A stretch of DNA of 21,033 nucleotides, taken from UBA5336 sp038522375. Its GTDB lineage: Bacteria; Pseudomonadota; Alphaproteobacteria; Caulobacterales; Hyphomonadaceae. The stretch covers positions 1-21,033 of the forward strand of contig JBCBKE010000055.1 in NCBI GenBank assembly GCA_038522375.1. Reading direction: 5' to 3'. Below are positions 1 to 8,469 of this stretch, piece by piece (positions within the stretch are counted from its first letter, which is position 1; every line of letters starts with the position of its first letter). The notes beneath the pieces are model-generated. The model was not told the DNA's origin, made no database searches, and worked only from the letters and a program-made list of their open reading frames with translations. Both the position numbers and the translations under genes were made by a program.

Positions 1-1
1 C

Positions 2-682
2 GCCCTGCTACCGGGATTTTCCCGGATCGCTGTGCATGGGCCGCTGCACCTCCTGGAGGTTGGCGCCAGCGCCGGGCTGAATCTCAACTGGGACGCCTTT
101 GGATATGATGGCGGAAGCTGGTCTCGGGCTGGCCATCGGGCAGGTCCGACCATGACCACGCATTGGTCGGGGCCGCCGCCTCAACTTCCCCCCTCCTTCG
201 ACGTTGTGAGCCGGCGTGGATGTGATCGTGATCCGGTGGACATCAGCGATCCCGGTGCCCGGCTTCGCCTGAAGGCCTATATCTGGCCCGACCAGCCGGA
301 CCGGATGTCCCGCCTCGACGCCGCGCTGGCTATGGCTGACAGGTTCCCGGTGACGGTGGACCGGGCCGATGCGGCGCCCTGGCTGGAGGATCAACTCGCG
401 GGGCCGCTTTCAGAAGGGACCACGGTGATCTATCACTCGATCGCCTGGCAGTATTTCGATGCAGACACCCACGCCCGAGCGAAGGCCGCCATCGAAACCA
501 CTGGCGCCCGTGCGGACGACCGGCACCGCCTCGCATGGCTCCGCTTCGAGCCCGCCCGCGTATTCGACCCCGTGGATCGTTCGGCCAAGACCCGGGTCGA
601 TCTCATCACCTGGCCCGGTGGTACCCGCCAGCTGATCGCCGATGCAGATCCCCATGGCGCACGTGTGGCCGCTATCTTCTGA
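2..682 (+). CDS. DUF2332 family protein, 5'-truncated by window edge
   Basis: The reading frame is open from the first bases, so the start lies outside the window; a GTG at 32 is in frame but internal to a conserved-looking stretch (ALLPGF...LHLLEVGASAGLNLNWD). That glycine-rich segment (LLEVGASAGLNLNWD) is what I recognise as the DUF2332 signature, a family of about 330-350 residues of unknown biochemical role; it looks like a nucleotide- or SAM-binding loop, but that is inference. The visible 226 residues would be roughly the C-terminal two thirds. A later segment, TTVIYHSIAWQYF, also fits the family. There is no signal peptide or membrane segment in the visible part. The stop is followed after 12 nt by the convergent 3' end of mtgA, so this gene is not in an operon with it. 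Family assignment is fairly firm; function is unknown. Confidence 0.72.
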   Translation, partial: ALLPGFSRIAVHGPLHLLEVGASAGLNLNWDAFGYDGGSWSRAGHRAGPTMTTHWSGPPPQLPPSFDVVSRRGCDRDPVDISDPGARLRLKAYIWPDQPDRMSRLDAALAMADRFPVTVDRADAAPWLEDQLAGPLSEGTTVIYHSIAWQYFDADTHARAKAAIETTGARADDRHRLAWLRFEPARVFDPVDRSAKTRVDLITWPGGTRQLIADADPHGARVAAIF

Positions 683-694
683 CGCCGGCGCCCG

Positions 695-1459
695 TCAATC
701 GACGACGCACGCCCAGAGGCCTTCTCCCTCGACCACGTTCATGCGGGCCTGCAAGGTTCCCGCGCGGCGGGAGACATAGGGACCGGGCGGATCGACCCGC
801 CAGGTGTGTGGATTGGGTAGAACAGCCGCGAGAAGGGCTGCCTCTCGGCGGGTCAGGTCCTCCGTGGACTTGCCAAACCGCGCTTGCGCCGCTGCTTCGG
901 CCCCGAAGATCCCGTCGCCCCATTCTGCGATATTCAGGTAAACTTCCATCACCCGGCGTTTACCCCAGACGAAGTCGATGAAGACGCCCAACCAGGCATC
1001 GCCGGCCTTTCGAACCCAACCGCCGCCATTCCAGAGGAACACATTCTTCGCCGTCTGCTGTGTGATGGTCGAACCGCCGCGGAGGCGCTTGCCCTCCCGG
1101 AACTCTTCCAGCGCCTGTTCGATAGCGTCTGGGTCAATGCCCTCATGGCTGCAGAATTGGGAATCCTCGGCGGCGATAACGGCGCTGATGAGGTTGGGTG
1201 AGATCGCATCAAGGTTCACCCAGTCTCGCCTGACATCATCGCCACCGGCCCACCGCTCGACCATGGTTAGGGTCAGGGGCGGGTCCACCACCCGACCAGC
1301 GACGGCGTAGAGGTGCGCCAGAACAAAGATTGCGAGCGCGCACTTCAGGACAAGGACGGGCCAGCGCCGCCACCGTGGTACGGCCTCAGGCAGTTTCCCA
1401 TTCTGCCACAACGTCTTCAGCGGGTTCCGCGCCCACATGGGTTTCTCGCTCCTTTTCAA
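695..1459 (-). CDS. mtgA: monofunctional biosynthetic peptidoglycan transglycosylase
   Basis: Polymerises lipid II into glycan strands at the periplasmic face of the inner membrane (GT51 family). It has a short cytoplasmic head, one membrane segment at about residues 34-55 and a GT51 domain. Motifs in order: EDSQFCSHEGID with catalytic Glu98, RGGSTITQQ at 127-135, KNVFLW at 138-143, and KRRVMEVYLNIAEWG from 167. There is no C-terminal transpeptidase domain, and 254 aa is the usual MtgA size. The usual RKxxE element reads RKAGD (Asp154), a conservative change. The 5' end lies inside the end of queG: the overlap is about 74 bp with Met1 and 53 bp with the alternative Met8 at 1438, so the start is uncertain and translation may be coupled to queG. 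Identity is firm. Confidence 0.92.
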   Translation of the reverse strand: MKRSEKPMWARNPLKTLWQNGKLPEAVPRWRRWPVLVLKCALAIFVLAHLYAVAGRVVDPPLTLTMVERWAGGDDVRRDWVNLDAISPNLISAVIAAEDSQFCSHEGIDPDAIEQALEEFREGKRLRGGSTITQQTAKNVFLWNGGGWVRKAGDAWLGVFIDFVWGKRRVMEVYLNIAEWGDGIFGAEAAAQARFGKSTEDLTRREAALLAAVLPNPHTWRVDPPGPYVSRRAGTLQARMNVVEGEGLWACVVD

Positions 1460-2489
1460 AGCGCGCCCGGTCGAGCTGCGCCAGCGCCCATATGGCAGCC
1501 CCGCGCACCGCTGGCGAGGGGTCTTTCAAGCGGGGGATCAGGCTGGTGACGAGCCGCGGCGCCCCAGAATTTCCAATCGCGACGCAGACATTCCGGACAA
1601 ACCTGTCCCTGCCGATGCGCTTGACGGCTGACCCGGAAAAAACCTCCCGGAAAGCGGTGTCGTCGAGGGCTACAAGGCTATCCAGGTCCGGCAGGACCAG
1701 CTCGGCCCGGGCGTGGAGCTGTGCCTGTCGGCTCCGTTCGGCAAACTTGTTCCAGGGGCAAATGGCGAGGCAGTCATCGCAGCCATAGATCCGATTTCTA
1801 ATCGCCTTTCGAAACGCAGTGGGGATCGGTCCCTTGTGTTCAATGGTGAGGTAGGAAATGCAGCGGCGGGCATCGAGTTGGTAGGGGGCGGGGAACGCAT
1901 CGGTTGGGCAGATGTCGAGGCAGGCCCGGCAGGAGCCGCAATGATCGGTCTCCGGCGCGTCGGGGGCAAGGTCTGCACTTGTCAGCATCACCCCGAGGAA
2001 CAACCAGTTTCCAAGCTCGCGGGAGACAAGGTTCGTATGCTTGCCCTGCCAGCCGAGCCCGGCTTTCTCCGCCAGCGGCTTTTCCATCAGCGGGGCTGTG
2101 TCCACAAACACCTTCACCTCGGCCCCCGTCTCCGCCGCGAAGGTCCTGGCGAGTTGTTTCAACCGCTTCTTCAGGACGTCATGGTAGTCCCTCCCGCGGG
2201 CATAGACGCTGATATTCCCCTTGCTGGCATGCGCGAGGGCGTCCAGCGGATTGTGATCTGGCCCGTAATTGAGTCCGACGACCACCGCCGATCTTGCACC
2301 GGGCCACATGGCGGTGGGAGCTTGGCGCCGGGCCAGCGTCGTCTCCATCCAGCCCATCTGGCCGTGCCGGCCTTCGGCGACGAATTCGGCGAGCCGCGCT
2401 CCCGCCGCCCACGGCTCGTCTGCCCGGGTAATCCGGCAGGCATCAAAGCCGAGTGCAGCGGCCAGCGAGGAAAGCGTTAGCGTGTCCAT
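1386..2489 (-). CDS. queG: epoxyqueuosine reductase
   Basis: Catalyses the last step of queuosine synthesis, reduction of epoxyqueuosine to queuosine at position 34 of GUN tRNAs, in the cytoplasm, using cobalamin and two [4Fe-4S] clusters. In the sequence: the cobalamin/active-site region KVFVDTAPLMEKPLAEKAG with likely catalytic Asp130; the first cluster motif C184-x2-C187-x2-C190-x3-C194-P; the second cluster from C210 and C237-x2-C240-x3-C244-P (IYGCDDCLAICPWNKF); and a C-terminal HEAT-like stretch ending near 367 aa, a normal length. The start is the ATG at 2489, which opens a typical QueG N-terminus. The 3' end overlaps mtgA. fzlA lies about 2.4 kb away on the same strand beyond two other genes. 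Identity is firm. Confidence 0.95.
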   Translation of the reverse strand: MDTLTLSSLAAALGFDACRITRADEPWAAGARLAEFVAEGRHGQMGWMETTLARRQAPTAMWPGARSAVVVGLNYGPDHNPLDALAHASKGNISVYARGRDYHDVLKKRLKQLARTFAAETGAEVKVFVDTAPLMEKPLAEKAGLGWQGKHTNLVSRELGNWLFLGVMLTSADLAPDAPETDHCGSCRACLDICPTDAFPAPYQLDARRCISYLTIEHKGPIPTAFRKAIRNRIYGCDDCLAICPWNKFAERSRQAQLHARAELVLPDLDSLVALDDTAFREVFSGSAVKRIGRDRFVRNVCVAIGNSGAPRLVTSLIPRLKDPSPAVRGAAIWALAQLDRARFEKERETHVGAEPAEDVVAEWETA

Positions 2490-2636
2490 GGAGGTGTCTT
2501 AGCGCCGACCGGGTCGGGTGTCTGCTGGAGGCAGGGCGGCAACGCCCGATTTGGCCCGGATCGCGCTGGCGTCGAGCGTCTTGCCCACGAAGTGCGAACG
2601 CGTATGCTGGCCGCTTGCTGGAGACAGGTGCTGACC

Positions 2637-3674
2637 ATGGCAACACCAAAAGCCCTTCCGACTTTGCCCGCGCAGCCAGTGGATGTGCCCTGGCCGACGG
2701 AGGCCTGGCCGGCAACAAGTTCTCGATCACACCCGTCAGCGCGTGAGCTGAACCCGCTGCTCGATCTGGCGTTCGGTTCGAAGGACTCGCTGGGCGATAC
2801 CCACGCCTTTCTCGCCGTGCAAGGAGGCCAGCTCGTGGCCGAGCGGTACGCCGAAGGGCGCAGCGCTGCCGATACGTTCCCATCCTGGTCGATGGCAAAG
2901 TCGATTACCCATGCGCTTGTCGGTCTTGCCTACGGAGATGGCAAGATCGATCTCGATGCGCCGATTGGCGTTCCCGAATGGCAGGACGGTGGCGATGTCC
3001 GGGCCGGCATTACGTGGAACCATCTGCTGCGCATGTCATCGGGACTTCAGTTCACGGAAGACTATGTGGACGCTGGGATTTCCCATACGATCGAGATGTT
3101 GTTCGGTTCTGGCAAATCCGATGTTGCGCGGTTTGCCGCCGACAAACCGCTGGAGCAGTCGCCCGGGACGTCCTGGCTATACTCCAGCGGTACCACGAAC
3201 ATTCTTGCGCGACGGCTGGCCGATGTTCTGGGGCTTGATCGGGCCGGATTTGAAACCTTCATGCGCGAGCGGCTGTTCGACCCGATCGGCATGACATCCG
3301 CTCTTCCGAAATTTGACGAGGCCGGCACGTTCATTGGTTCGAGCTTCTGTTACTGCACCGCGCAGGATTTTGCTCGCTTCGGCCTGCTGTACCTGCGAGA
3401 CGGGCAGTGGGAGGACACCCGCATCCTGCCGGAAGGTTGGGTCGATCATGCGCGGACACCGACACCGCATGTTCCAGATGACGAGCCCATGGGCTATGGC
3501 GCTCACTGGTGGCTGGGACTGGCGGGACCGGGTAGCTTTTCCGCAAACGGTTATGATGGTCAGTATACGGTGCTGGTGCCGGAGAAAGACCTGATCCTCG
3601 TGCGCCATGGGGCGTCGGAAGCCCAGAAGGATGCCGTGCGGCGCTGGCTTGCAGACGTTGCGGCCTGCTTCTGA
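2637..3674 (+). CDS. beta-lactamase-fold serine hydrolase (class C-like, NylB/EstB type)
   Basis: A serine hydrolase of the beta-lactamase/DD-peptidase superfamily, in the branch containing 6-aminohexanoate-dimer hydrolase and esterases. The nucleophile motif is S85-M-A-K88 (in PSWSMAKS), followed by a tyrosine motif Y182-S-S in WLYSSGTTN and the MSSGL segment at about 133-137 typical of this family. There is no signal peptide, suggesting a cytoplasmic esterase or amidase rather than a drug-resistance beta-lactamase. The substrate cannot be told. I chose ATG 2637 (345 aa) because its N-terminus (MATPKALPTLPAQ) looks natural and AGGTG lies 6 nt upstream; an in-frame GTG at 2592 would add 15 residues. 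It is divergent from queG across a gap of about 150 bp with no clear promoter motif. Fold is firm, substrate unknown. Confidence 0.82.
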   Translation: MATPKALPTLPAQPVDVPWPTEAWPATSSRSHPSARELNPLLDLAFGSKDSLGDTHAFLAVQGGQLVAERYAEGRSAADTFPSWSMAKSITHALVGLAYGDGKIDLDAPIGVPEWQDGGDVRAGITWNHLLRMSSGLQFTEDYVDAGISHTIEMLFGSGKSDVARFAADKPLEQSPGTSWLYSSGTTNILARRLADVLGLDRAGFETFMRERLFDPIGMTSALPKFDEAGTFIGSSFCYCTAQDFARFGLLYLRDGQWEDTRILPEGWVDHARTPTPHVPDDEPMGYGAHWWLGLAGPGSFSANGYDGQYTVLVPEKDLILVRHGASEAQKDAVRRWLADVAACF

Positions 3675-3702
3675 TCGCCGCCCAATACCGTATCACTCGC
3701 AC

Positions 3703-4863
3703 TCAGGCGGTCGCGAGTCGCGCCGTCAGCTCCTGGAAGATCTCAACCCCTTTTTCGAGTTGGGACGCCGCGATGAATTCGTTCGGCGTATGGGCCTGGT
3801 CAATGGATCCGGGACCGCAGACCACTGCTGGAATGCCGGCGGCATGGAACTGGCCGGCTTCTGTCGTGTAGGAGACCGCCCGCTGGGCATTGTCACCTGT
3901 CAGTGACCGGACCAGGGTCTCGGCCGGACTCCCCGTCTCGGCGCTAAGTGGCGGAACATTCGTCAGCCGTGTGACCCGGACCCCGGCCTCTGGAAAACGC
4001 GCTTGCAAGCGCAGGTTCGCAGCCTCCACCGCGTCAGAAAAAGGTGCCAGGATTGCGTCCACATCGTCGCCCGGTGGACAGCGCAGGTCGAACAGGAAGG
4101 TGCAGTTGCGCGCGAGGATATTCGCGGCCGTCCCGCCCTGGAGTTGGCCAACCGTCAGGGTCGGGTAGGGAGGATCAAACGCCGAGCCAGCACGGGGATT
4201 GGCCACCAGGTCCTTCTCGATTGTCCGGAGAACGGCCATGAGATCGACCGCCTCACCAATGGCGGAAACGCCGAGTTGGGGCAGGCTGGAGTGTGCCTCG
4301 CGTCCGGTCACCCCAACCTCGGTCAGTACGATACCCTTATGACTTGAGACGACCTGCCAGAGCGTCGGCTCGCCAACCCAGACAGCCTCCGGACGTGCCC
4401 CAGCCTCAACGATCCTTGAAATCATGGAAGGAGCGCCCTGGCAGCCAACTTCCTCATCATACGAAAATGCAAAATGGATCGGGCGGCGCAGGCCCCCCTT
4501 CGCAAACACCGGCGCAAAGGCCAGGCAAAGCGCGAGAAAGCTCTTCATGTCTGCAGTGCCGCGGCCATAGAGCAAGTCGCGGGCTTGTGTGAGTTTGAAC
4601 GGATCGGTGTGCCAATCCTGCCCGTCGATCGGGACCACGTCGGTGTGACCGGACAAGACCAGGCCGCCCGGCTCATTGGCTCCGATCCTCGCCCATAGAT
4701 TTGTCTTTGATCCGGTCTCGTTGGCGATCCGCGTACAGGATGCGCCGAGGGGAATCAATTGCGCTTCTATCCAATCGATGAGGTCGACGTTCGAGTGTCG
4801 CGATGTCGTGTCGAAACTGATCAGCGTGTCGAGTTTTTGGAGGACAGTCGCCAACGTGCTCAT
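3703..4863 (-). CDS. argE: acetylornithine deacetylase (M20 family)
   Basis: Predicted to hydrolyse N-acetylornithine to ornithine in arginine synthesis, a cytoplasmic di-zinc enzyme. Visible M20 features are SGHTDVVPIDGQDW with metal ligand His73 and Asp75, YGRGTADMKSF with bridging Asp105, SYDEEVGCQG with catalytic Glu137 and ligand Glu138, VGEPT with Glu165, and the C-terminal ligand His in QAHTPNEF. The length of 386 aa is normal for ArgE, and the GQDW variant of the first motif favours ArgE over DapE or carboxypeptidase relatives. It lies 39 nt downstream of fzlA on the same strand, so the two may be cotranscribed. Many alphaproteobacteria use ArgJ instead and keep ArgE-like paralogs, so a related amidohydrolase role cannot be excluded. 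Confidence 0.85.
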   Translation of the reverse strand: MSTLATVLQKLDTLISFDTTSRHSNVDLIDWIEAQLIPLGASCTRIANETGSKTNLWARIGANEPGGLVLSGHTDVVPIDGQDWHTDPFKLTQARDLLYGRGTADMKSFLALCLAFAPVFAKGGLRRPIHFAFSYDEEVGCQGAPSMISRIVEAGARPEAVWVGEPTLWQVVSSHKGIVLTEVGVTGREAHSSLPQLGVSAIGEAVDLMAVLRTIEKDLVANPRAGSAFDPPYPTLTVGQLQGGTAANILARNCTFLFDLRCPPGDDVDAILAPFSDAVEAANLRLQARFPEAGVRVTRLTNVPPLSAETGSPAETLVRSLTGDNAQRAVSYTTEAGQFHAAGIPAVVCGPGSIDQAHTPNEFIAASQLEKGVEIFQELTARLATA

Positions 4864-4902
4864 GGAGCGTGCATGGCATCAACACGAGCGCGCGGCAACG
4901 GT

Positions 4903-5577
4903 CTAGAAGTCCAGGTCGTCATAGTGGTGGGCCGCACGGGCGCCCTCAATGCGCTCGGCGAGCAAGGGGCGGAAGCTGGGCCTCGACTTCATTCGGGCAT
5001 ACCAGGCCTTGAGGTCGGGTATGCTGGACCAGTCCACATCGCCGAAATAGTCGAGGCACGAGAGTTGAGCGGCCACGGCGAGGTCTGCCACGGAAAACCC
5101 GCGACCCGCGATATAGGTTCGCTCACCAGCAAGTGCGTTGAGCAAGGTGAGCCTGCCGCGCAGGGCGTGGGCGCCCGTTCTCAGGGCTGCGCTGTCCGGC
5201 TGCCGGTCCCGTCGCACCCATTGGGTAATCCGCTCGTCGAGCAAGGTCTCGTTGACGAGCCTGAAATTCTCCAGGGTCCATTCCGTAAGCCGGCGCACTT
5301 CGGCCCGGTCCTTGCGGGTGACCGGCAAGAGTTTTGGGGCTGGATAGGCGTCCTCGAGATGCCCGAGGATGGCAGCGATGCCCACCACGTGGATCCGGCC
5401 CTCTGCGCCGGCATCGACCAGGGCAGGGGCGACTGCTCCGGGCGCCAGTTTGTCCAGCTCGGGGTTGGCCTCGCCGGGGATGACCGCACAGCCGGTGTAT
5501 CCCAGCCCTTTCTCGGAAAGGGCGAGCCGGGCGATGCGCCCTGTCGGATCAAGGGGCCAGTGGTAAAGCCGTTTCAT
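4903..5577 (-). CDS. fzlA: FtsZ-binding protein FzlA (GST-fold)
   Basis: A glutathione-S-transferase-fold protein of 224 aa. The thioredoxin-like N-terminal half starts with LYHWPLDPTGRIARLALSEK and the helical C-terminal half carries GRGFSVADLAVAAQLSCLDYF. The end, SRPSFRPLLAERIEG then HHYDDLDF at the extreme C-terminus, matches what I know of FzlA, a division protein of Caulobacter and other alphaproteobacteria that binds and curves FtsZ filaments and through its C-terminal tail helps activate the septal cell-wall enzymes. FzlA is not a glutathione enzyme, and the LYHWPLDPTGR start has no obvious catalytic Ser or Cys in the usual GST position. A GGAGG sequence lies only 1 nt from the ATG, an unusually short spacing, but no better start exists. 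Leads a possible fzlA-argE unit. Orthology rests on recall of the tail. Confidence 0.8.
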   Translation of the reverse strand: MKRLYHWPLDPTGRIARLALSEKGLGYTGCAVIPGEANPELDKLAPGAVAPALVDAGAEGRIHVVGIAAILGHLEDAYPAPKLLPVTRKDRAEVRRLTEWTLENFRLVNETLLDERITQWVRRDRQPDSAALRTGAHALRGRLTLLNALAGERTYIAGRGFSVADLAVAAQLSCLDYFGDVDWSSIPDLKAWYARMKSRPSFRPLLAERIEGARAAHHYDDLDF

Positions 5578-5660
5578 CCCTCCACGGACTAGACGATAAT
5601 GGTTAAGGTCCGACGACCAATTTCACAGTCACACGGGTCTGGTCCGATGGTTGAATGCGC

Positions 5661-5688
5661 TTAACACGCGGCGAAAACGCGCTATGAC
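5661..5688 (+). promoter_or_regulatory. candidate sigma70-type promoter for the DUF885 gene
   Basis: TTAACA at 5661-5666 (five of six match TTGACA) is separated by 16 bp from TATGAC at 5683-5688 (four of six match TATAAT). Predicted transcription would start near 5695, giving a leader of about 34 nt to the ATG at 5729 that includes the GGAGG at 5714-5718. The placement supports the 5729 start over frames beginning further upstream. Judged by eye only. Confidence 0.4.
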
Positions 5689-5728
5689 CGCGCCAAACCT
5701 TTACTTCTGCTCCGGAGGGATGTCCCCG

Positions 5729-7618
5729 ATGTTGAAAGCTACCACCACACTCGCCGCCGTTCTGGGGCTGGCCGCGTGCCAATCATTCACCAACCCCCTG
5801 AGCACGGCACCTGCTCCCGTAACGACAGCCAGCGAGCCGGCGTCTGTTGTAACGGCGCGGCCTTTCGATGCTGCCGAAACCCAGCGCATCTATGAGTGGT
5901 TCGAGCTGAAATATGATGAGCGGGTCGCCCGCAGCCCGATGACCCAGACCTTTCTGGGCATCAAGGATGATTACGACAAATGGGACGATGTTTCAGATGA
6001 GAACCGTCTCCGCGAGTTGGAGATCCGGCGCGCCGATGTTGCCGAGATGCGCGCGAGTTTCGATTTCGACCTGCTCGATGATGAAGCCCGGATCTCCTGG
6101 CGGTTGATGGAGTACCAGCTTGAGCGGGCGGAGGCGGCGTTCCCGTTCCGCTATCACAGCTACACCTTCAACCAGATGTTCGGCGCGCAATCGCGCATCC
6201 CCGCCTTCCTGATCAACCAGCACCAGGTCACCTCCCGGTCCGATGCCGAGGCCTACATTGCCCGCTTGGAGGCTGTAGAGACGTTCCTTGGCCAGCATAT
6301 TGCGAACGCTGAGGAGAGCTCCCGCCAGGCGATCCGCCCGCCGCTATTCGTGTATGACTTCGTTCTGGGAGATGCCCGCAACGTGATCAGCGGCGCACCG
6401 TTTACGGTCGAGGATGATGGTGAGATGAGCCCCATCATGGAGGATTTCTCTGACAAGGTGGACGCCCTTGTCCAGAACGGCGATATCTCCGCGACCGATG
6501 GCAACGGGCTGAAGGACCAGGCCGCCGACGCCCTGTTAGGCCATGTTGGGCCCGCCTATGAGCGGCTCATCAGGCTGATGGAGTCCGAGAAATCGGTCGC
6601 CACCACCGATGATGGCGTCTGGAAACTGCCCGATGGGGAGGACTACTACGCCGTTCGCCTGAAGCAGATGACCACCACGGATATGACCTCCGATGAAATC
6701 CACGAGCTGGGGTTGTCCGAAGTCGCCCGTATTCACGAGGAAATGCGGGCGATCATGGTGGAGGTCGGATTCGACGGGACGCTGAACGCGTTCTTCGACT
6801 TCACCCGGACCGACCCACAATTCTTCAAGCCAAATACGCCAGAGGGGAAAGCCGAGTACCTCGCCGAAGCCACGGCGATGATCGACACCATGCGCGAAGC
6901 CCTGCCAAGCCAGTTCAACACCTTCCCCAAGGCGGACATGATCGTGAAGGCGGTGGAACCGTTCCGAGAAAGGTCTGCCGGCAAGGCGTTCTACCAGCGT
7001 CCCGCACCCGATGGTTCACGTCCCGGCATCTACTACGCGAACCTTTACGACACCGCGCAGATGCCGATCTACCAGATGGAAGCCTTGGCCTACCACGAGG
7101 GCATCCCCGGCCACCATATGCAACTGGCCATCTCCCAGGAACTCGAAGGCATTCCGCGTTTTCGCAGGTTTGGCGGGTTTACGGCCTACACCGAGGGGTG
7201 GGGGCTCTATTCCGAGTATTTCCCAAAGGAAATGGGGTTCTATGAGGACCCTTATTCCGACTTTGGCAGGCTGGCGATGGAGCTGTGGCGCGCGGCCCGT
7301 CTGGTGGTGGATACCGGCCTGCACGACAAGAAGTGGACCCGCGAGGAAGCGATCGAGTACCTGGTCGTCAACACGCCGAACCCCGCCGAGGACGCCCGCA
7401 AGGCCATCGAGCGCTATATCGTGATGCCGGGCCAGGCGACGGCCTATAAAATCGGCATGAACAAGATCATCGATCTCAGGGACATGGCCCGCACGGAACT
7501 GGGCGATGATTTCGACATTCGTGACTTCCACGATATCGTTCTGAAGAGTGGTCCGGTGCCGCTCGCGATCCTCGAGGAGCAGGTCAAGGCCTGGGTCGCA
7601 GCAGAAAAAGCTGCATAA
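5729..7618 (+). CDS. DUF885 domain lipoprotein, putative zinc peptidase
   Basis: A 629-residue exported protein. The N-terminus MLKATTTLAAVLGLAACQS is a lipoprotein signal with lipobox LAAC, Cys17 being the predicted lipidated residue, followed by a Thr/Pro/Ala-rich linker to about residue 50. The rest is a DUF885 domain, whose hallmark AYHEGIPGHHMQL is present with His456-Glu457 and His462-His463; this resembles the HExxH zinc motif of peptidases, and YTEGWGLYSEY downstream would supply a further acidic ligand. DUF885 members are regarded as probable metallopeptidases, with the substrate usually unknown. The ATG at 5729 has GGAGG 10 nt upstream (5714-5718); the in-frame ATG at 5720 is too close to that site, and a frame open to 5651 would start before the promoter. 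Two membrane-protein genes follow after 44 nt and may be cotranscribed. Confidence 0.85.
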   Translation: MLKATTTLAAVLGLAACQSFTNPLSTAPAPVTTASEPASVVTARPFDAAETQRIYEWFELKYDERVARSPMTQTFLGIKDDYDKWDDVSDENRLRELEIRRADVAEMRASFDFDLLDDEARISWRLMEYQLERAEAAFPFRYHSYTFNQMFGAQSRIPAFLINQHQVTSRSDAEAYIARLEAVETFLGQHIANAEESSRQAIRPPLFVYDFVLGDARNVISGAPFTVEDDGEMSPIMEDFSDKVDALVQNGDISATDGNGLKDQAADALLGHVGPAYERLIRLMESEKSVATTDDGVWKLPDGEDYYAVRLKQMTTTDMTSDEIHELGLSEVARIHEEMRAIMVEVGFDGTLNAFFDFTRTDPQFFKPNTPEGKAEYLAEATAMIDTMREALPSQFNTFPKADMIVKAVEPFRERSAGKAFYQRPAPDGSRPGIYYANLYDTAQMPIYQMEALAYHEGIPGHHMQLAISQELEGIPRFRRFGGFTAYTEGWGLYSEYFPKEMGFYEDPYSDFGRLAMELWRAARLVVDTGLHDKKWTREEAIEYLVVNTPNPAEDARKAIERYIVMPGQATAYKIGMNKIIDLRDMARTELGDDFDIRDFHDIVLKSGPVPLAILEEQVKAWVAAEKAA

Positions 7619-7662
7619 AACATAGGGCAGAGCGGGGATCAGGCAGCTAGAAGGCAAGTGCC

Positions 7663-8469
7663 ATGTCGGGTCCCCTTTTGCCGTTTCGGATCATATTCGC
7701 CATCCTCCTGGCCCCAGCCCTCGTCATGGTCTGGGTCGGTTTCTATCCCTCAGGATGCCTGGCCTTGGTGCCGGTGGCCGCCATGGCTGTCGTCATTTTC
7801 AGCTATTACTGGGCATGCAATGCGGTGCGCGCCCGGTTGATCGCAGACCTCTATTTCGAGCGCGGCGCCCTCTTCAACATCATCATGTTCTCCCGCATTC
7901 GGCTGCTCCTGGGAGGGTTGGTCTACACGGTGTCGCTGACGGCCTTCCTGGCGTTTACGGCGGTGATGTGGGGGGAGACGGCGGTCTTGCTGCTGGCGGC
8001 CGACGCGCTGGTGGTCTTCCTGCTCCTCATGCTGTTTCGTAGCCTGGCGCGGGGTGCGCTCAGGGCCACCGACGACCTCGCACCGATCATTGCGCGCCAG
8101 TTTGCAGCCCGTGTGAACGCCGTCCTTCTGACCGGTGCGCTCACATGGCTCGCCCTTAATTCGGCACCGCCGGACTATGCGACAGGGCAGGACAGCTTGC
8201 GCGGTGCGCTTGGGGCGGCTGCCCAGGGGCCGTTCTCCCAGTGCGGCTGGATCGATACCCTTGTGAGTTGGGGCCGCCAGGTCGATGCCCTGAAATGGTG
8301 GACCATGACCCAGGCCACGGGACAGCTTTCAAGCCCGGATCTTGTGCTGGGCGCCTGGTTGTTGTTCCTTCTGTCTGGCGGCGTTGCCGCGCTGGGGTTC
8401 AGCGTGCTGGCCGTGCAGATCAACCACGTCGTTCTGGGTTGGGATGGGGGCCGCAACGACCATGTCTGA
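7663..8469 (+). CDS. hypothetical multi-pass membrane protein
   Basis: I do not recognise this 268-residue protein. It is very hydrophobic, with likely membrane segments at about residues 8-28, 30-50, 80-102, 105-125, 150-166 and 224-248. Between the last two lies a more polar stretch containing SQCGWIDTLVSWGRQ, probably an outside loop. A short basic region after the fourth segment (FRSLARGALRATDD) suggests a cytoplasmic face. No transporter or enzyme motif is evident. Its stop codon overlaps the start of the next gene by 8 bp, which strongly implies coupled translation and a joint function. It starts at an ATG 44 nt after the DUF885 gene. The coding call is secure because of the long open frame, tight overlap and consistent hydrophobic pattern; the function is unknown. 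Confidence 0.75.
   Translation: MSGPLLPFRIIFAILLAPALVMVWVGFYPSGCLALVPVAAMAVVIFSYYWACNAVRARLIADLYFERGALFNIIMFSRIRLLLGGLVYTVSLTAFLAFTAVMWGETAVLLLAADALVVFLLLMLFRSLARGALRATDDLAPIIARQFAARVNAVLLTGALTWLALNSAPPDYATGQDSLRGALGAAAQGPFSQCGWIDTLVSWGRQVDALKWWTMTQATGQLSSPDLVLGAWLLFLLSGGVAALGFSVLAVQINHVVLGWDGGRNDHV

Noticed and set aside
1713..2480. 255-codon open frame antisense to queG
   Set aside because: queG on the other strand has both iron-sulfur motifs; the antisense translation has no domain features.
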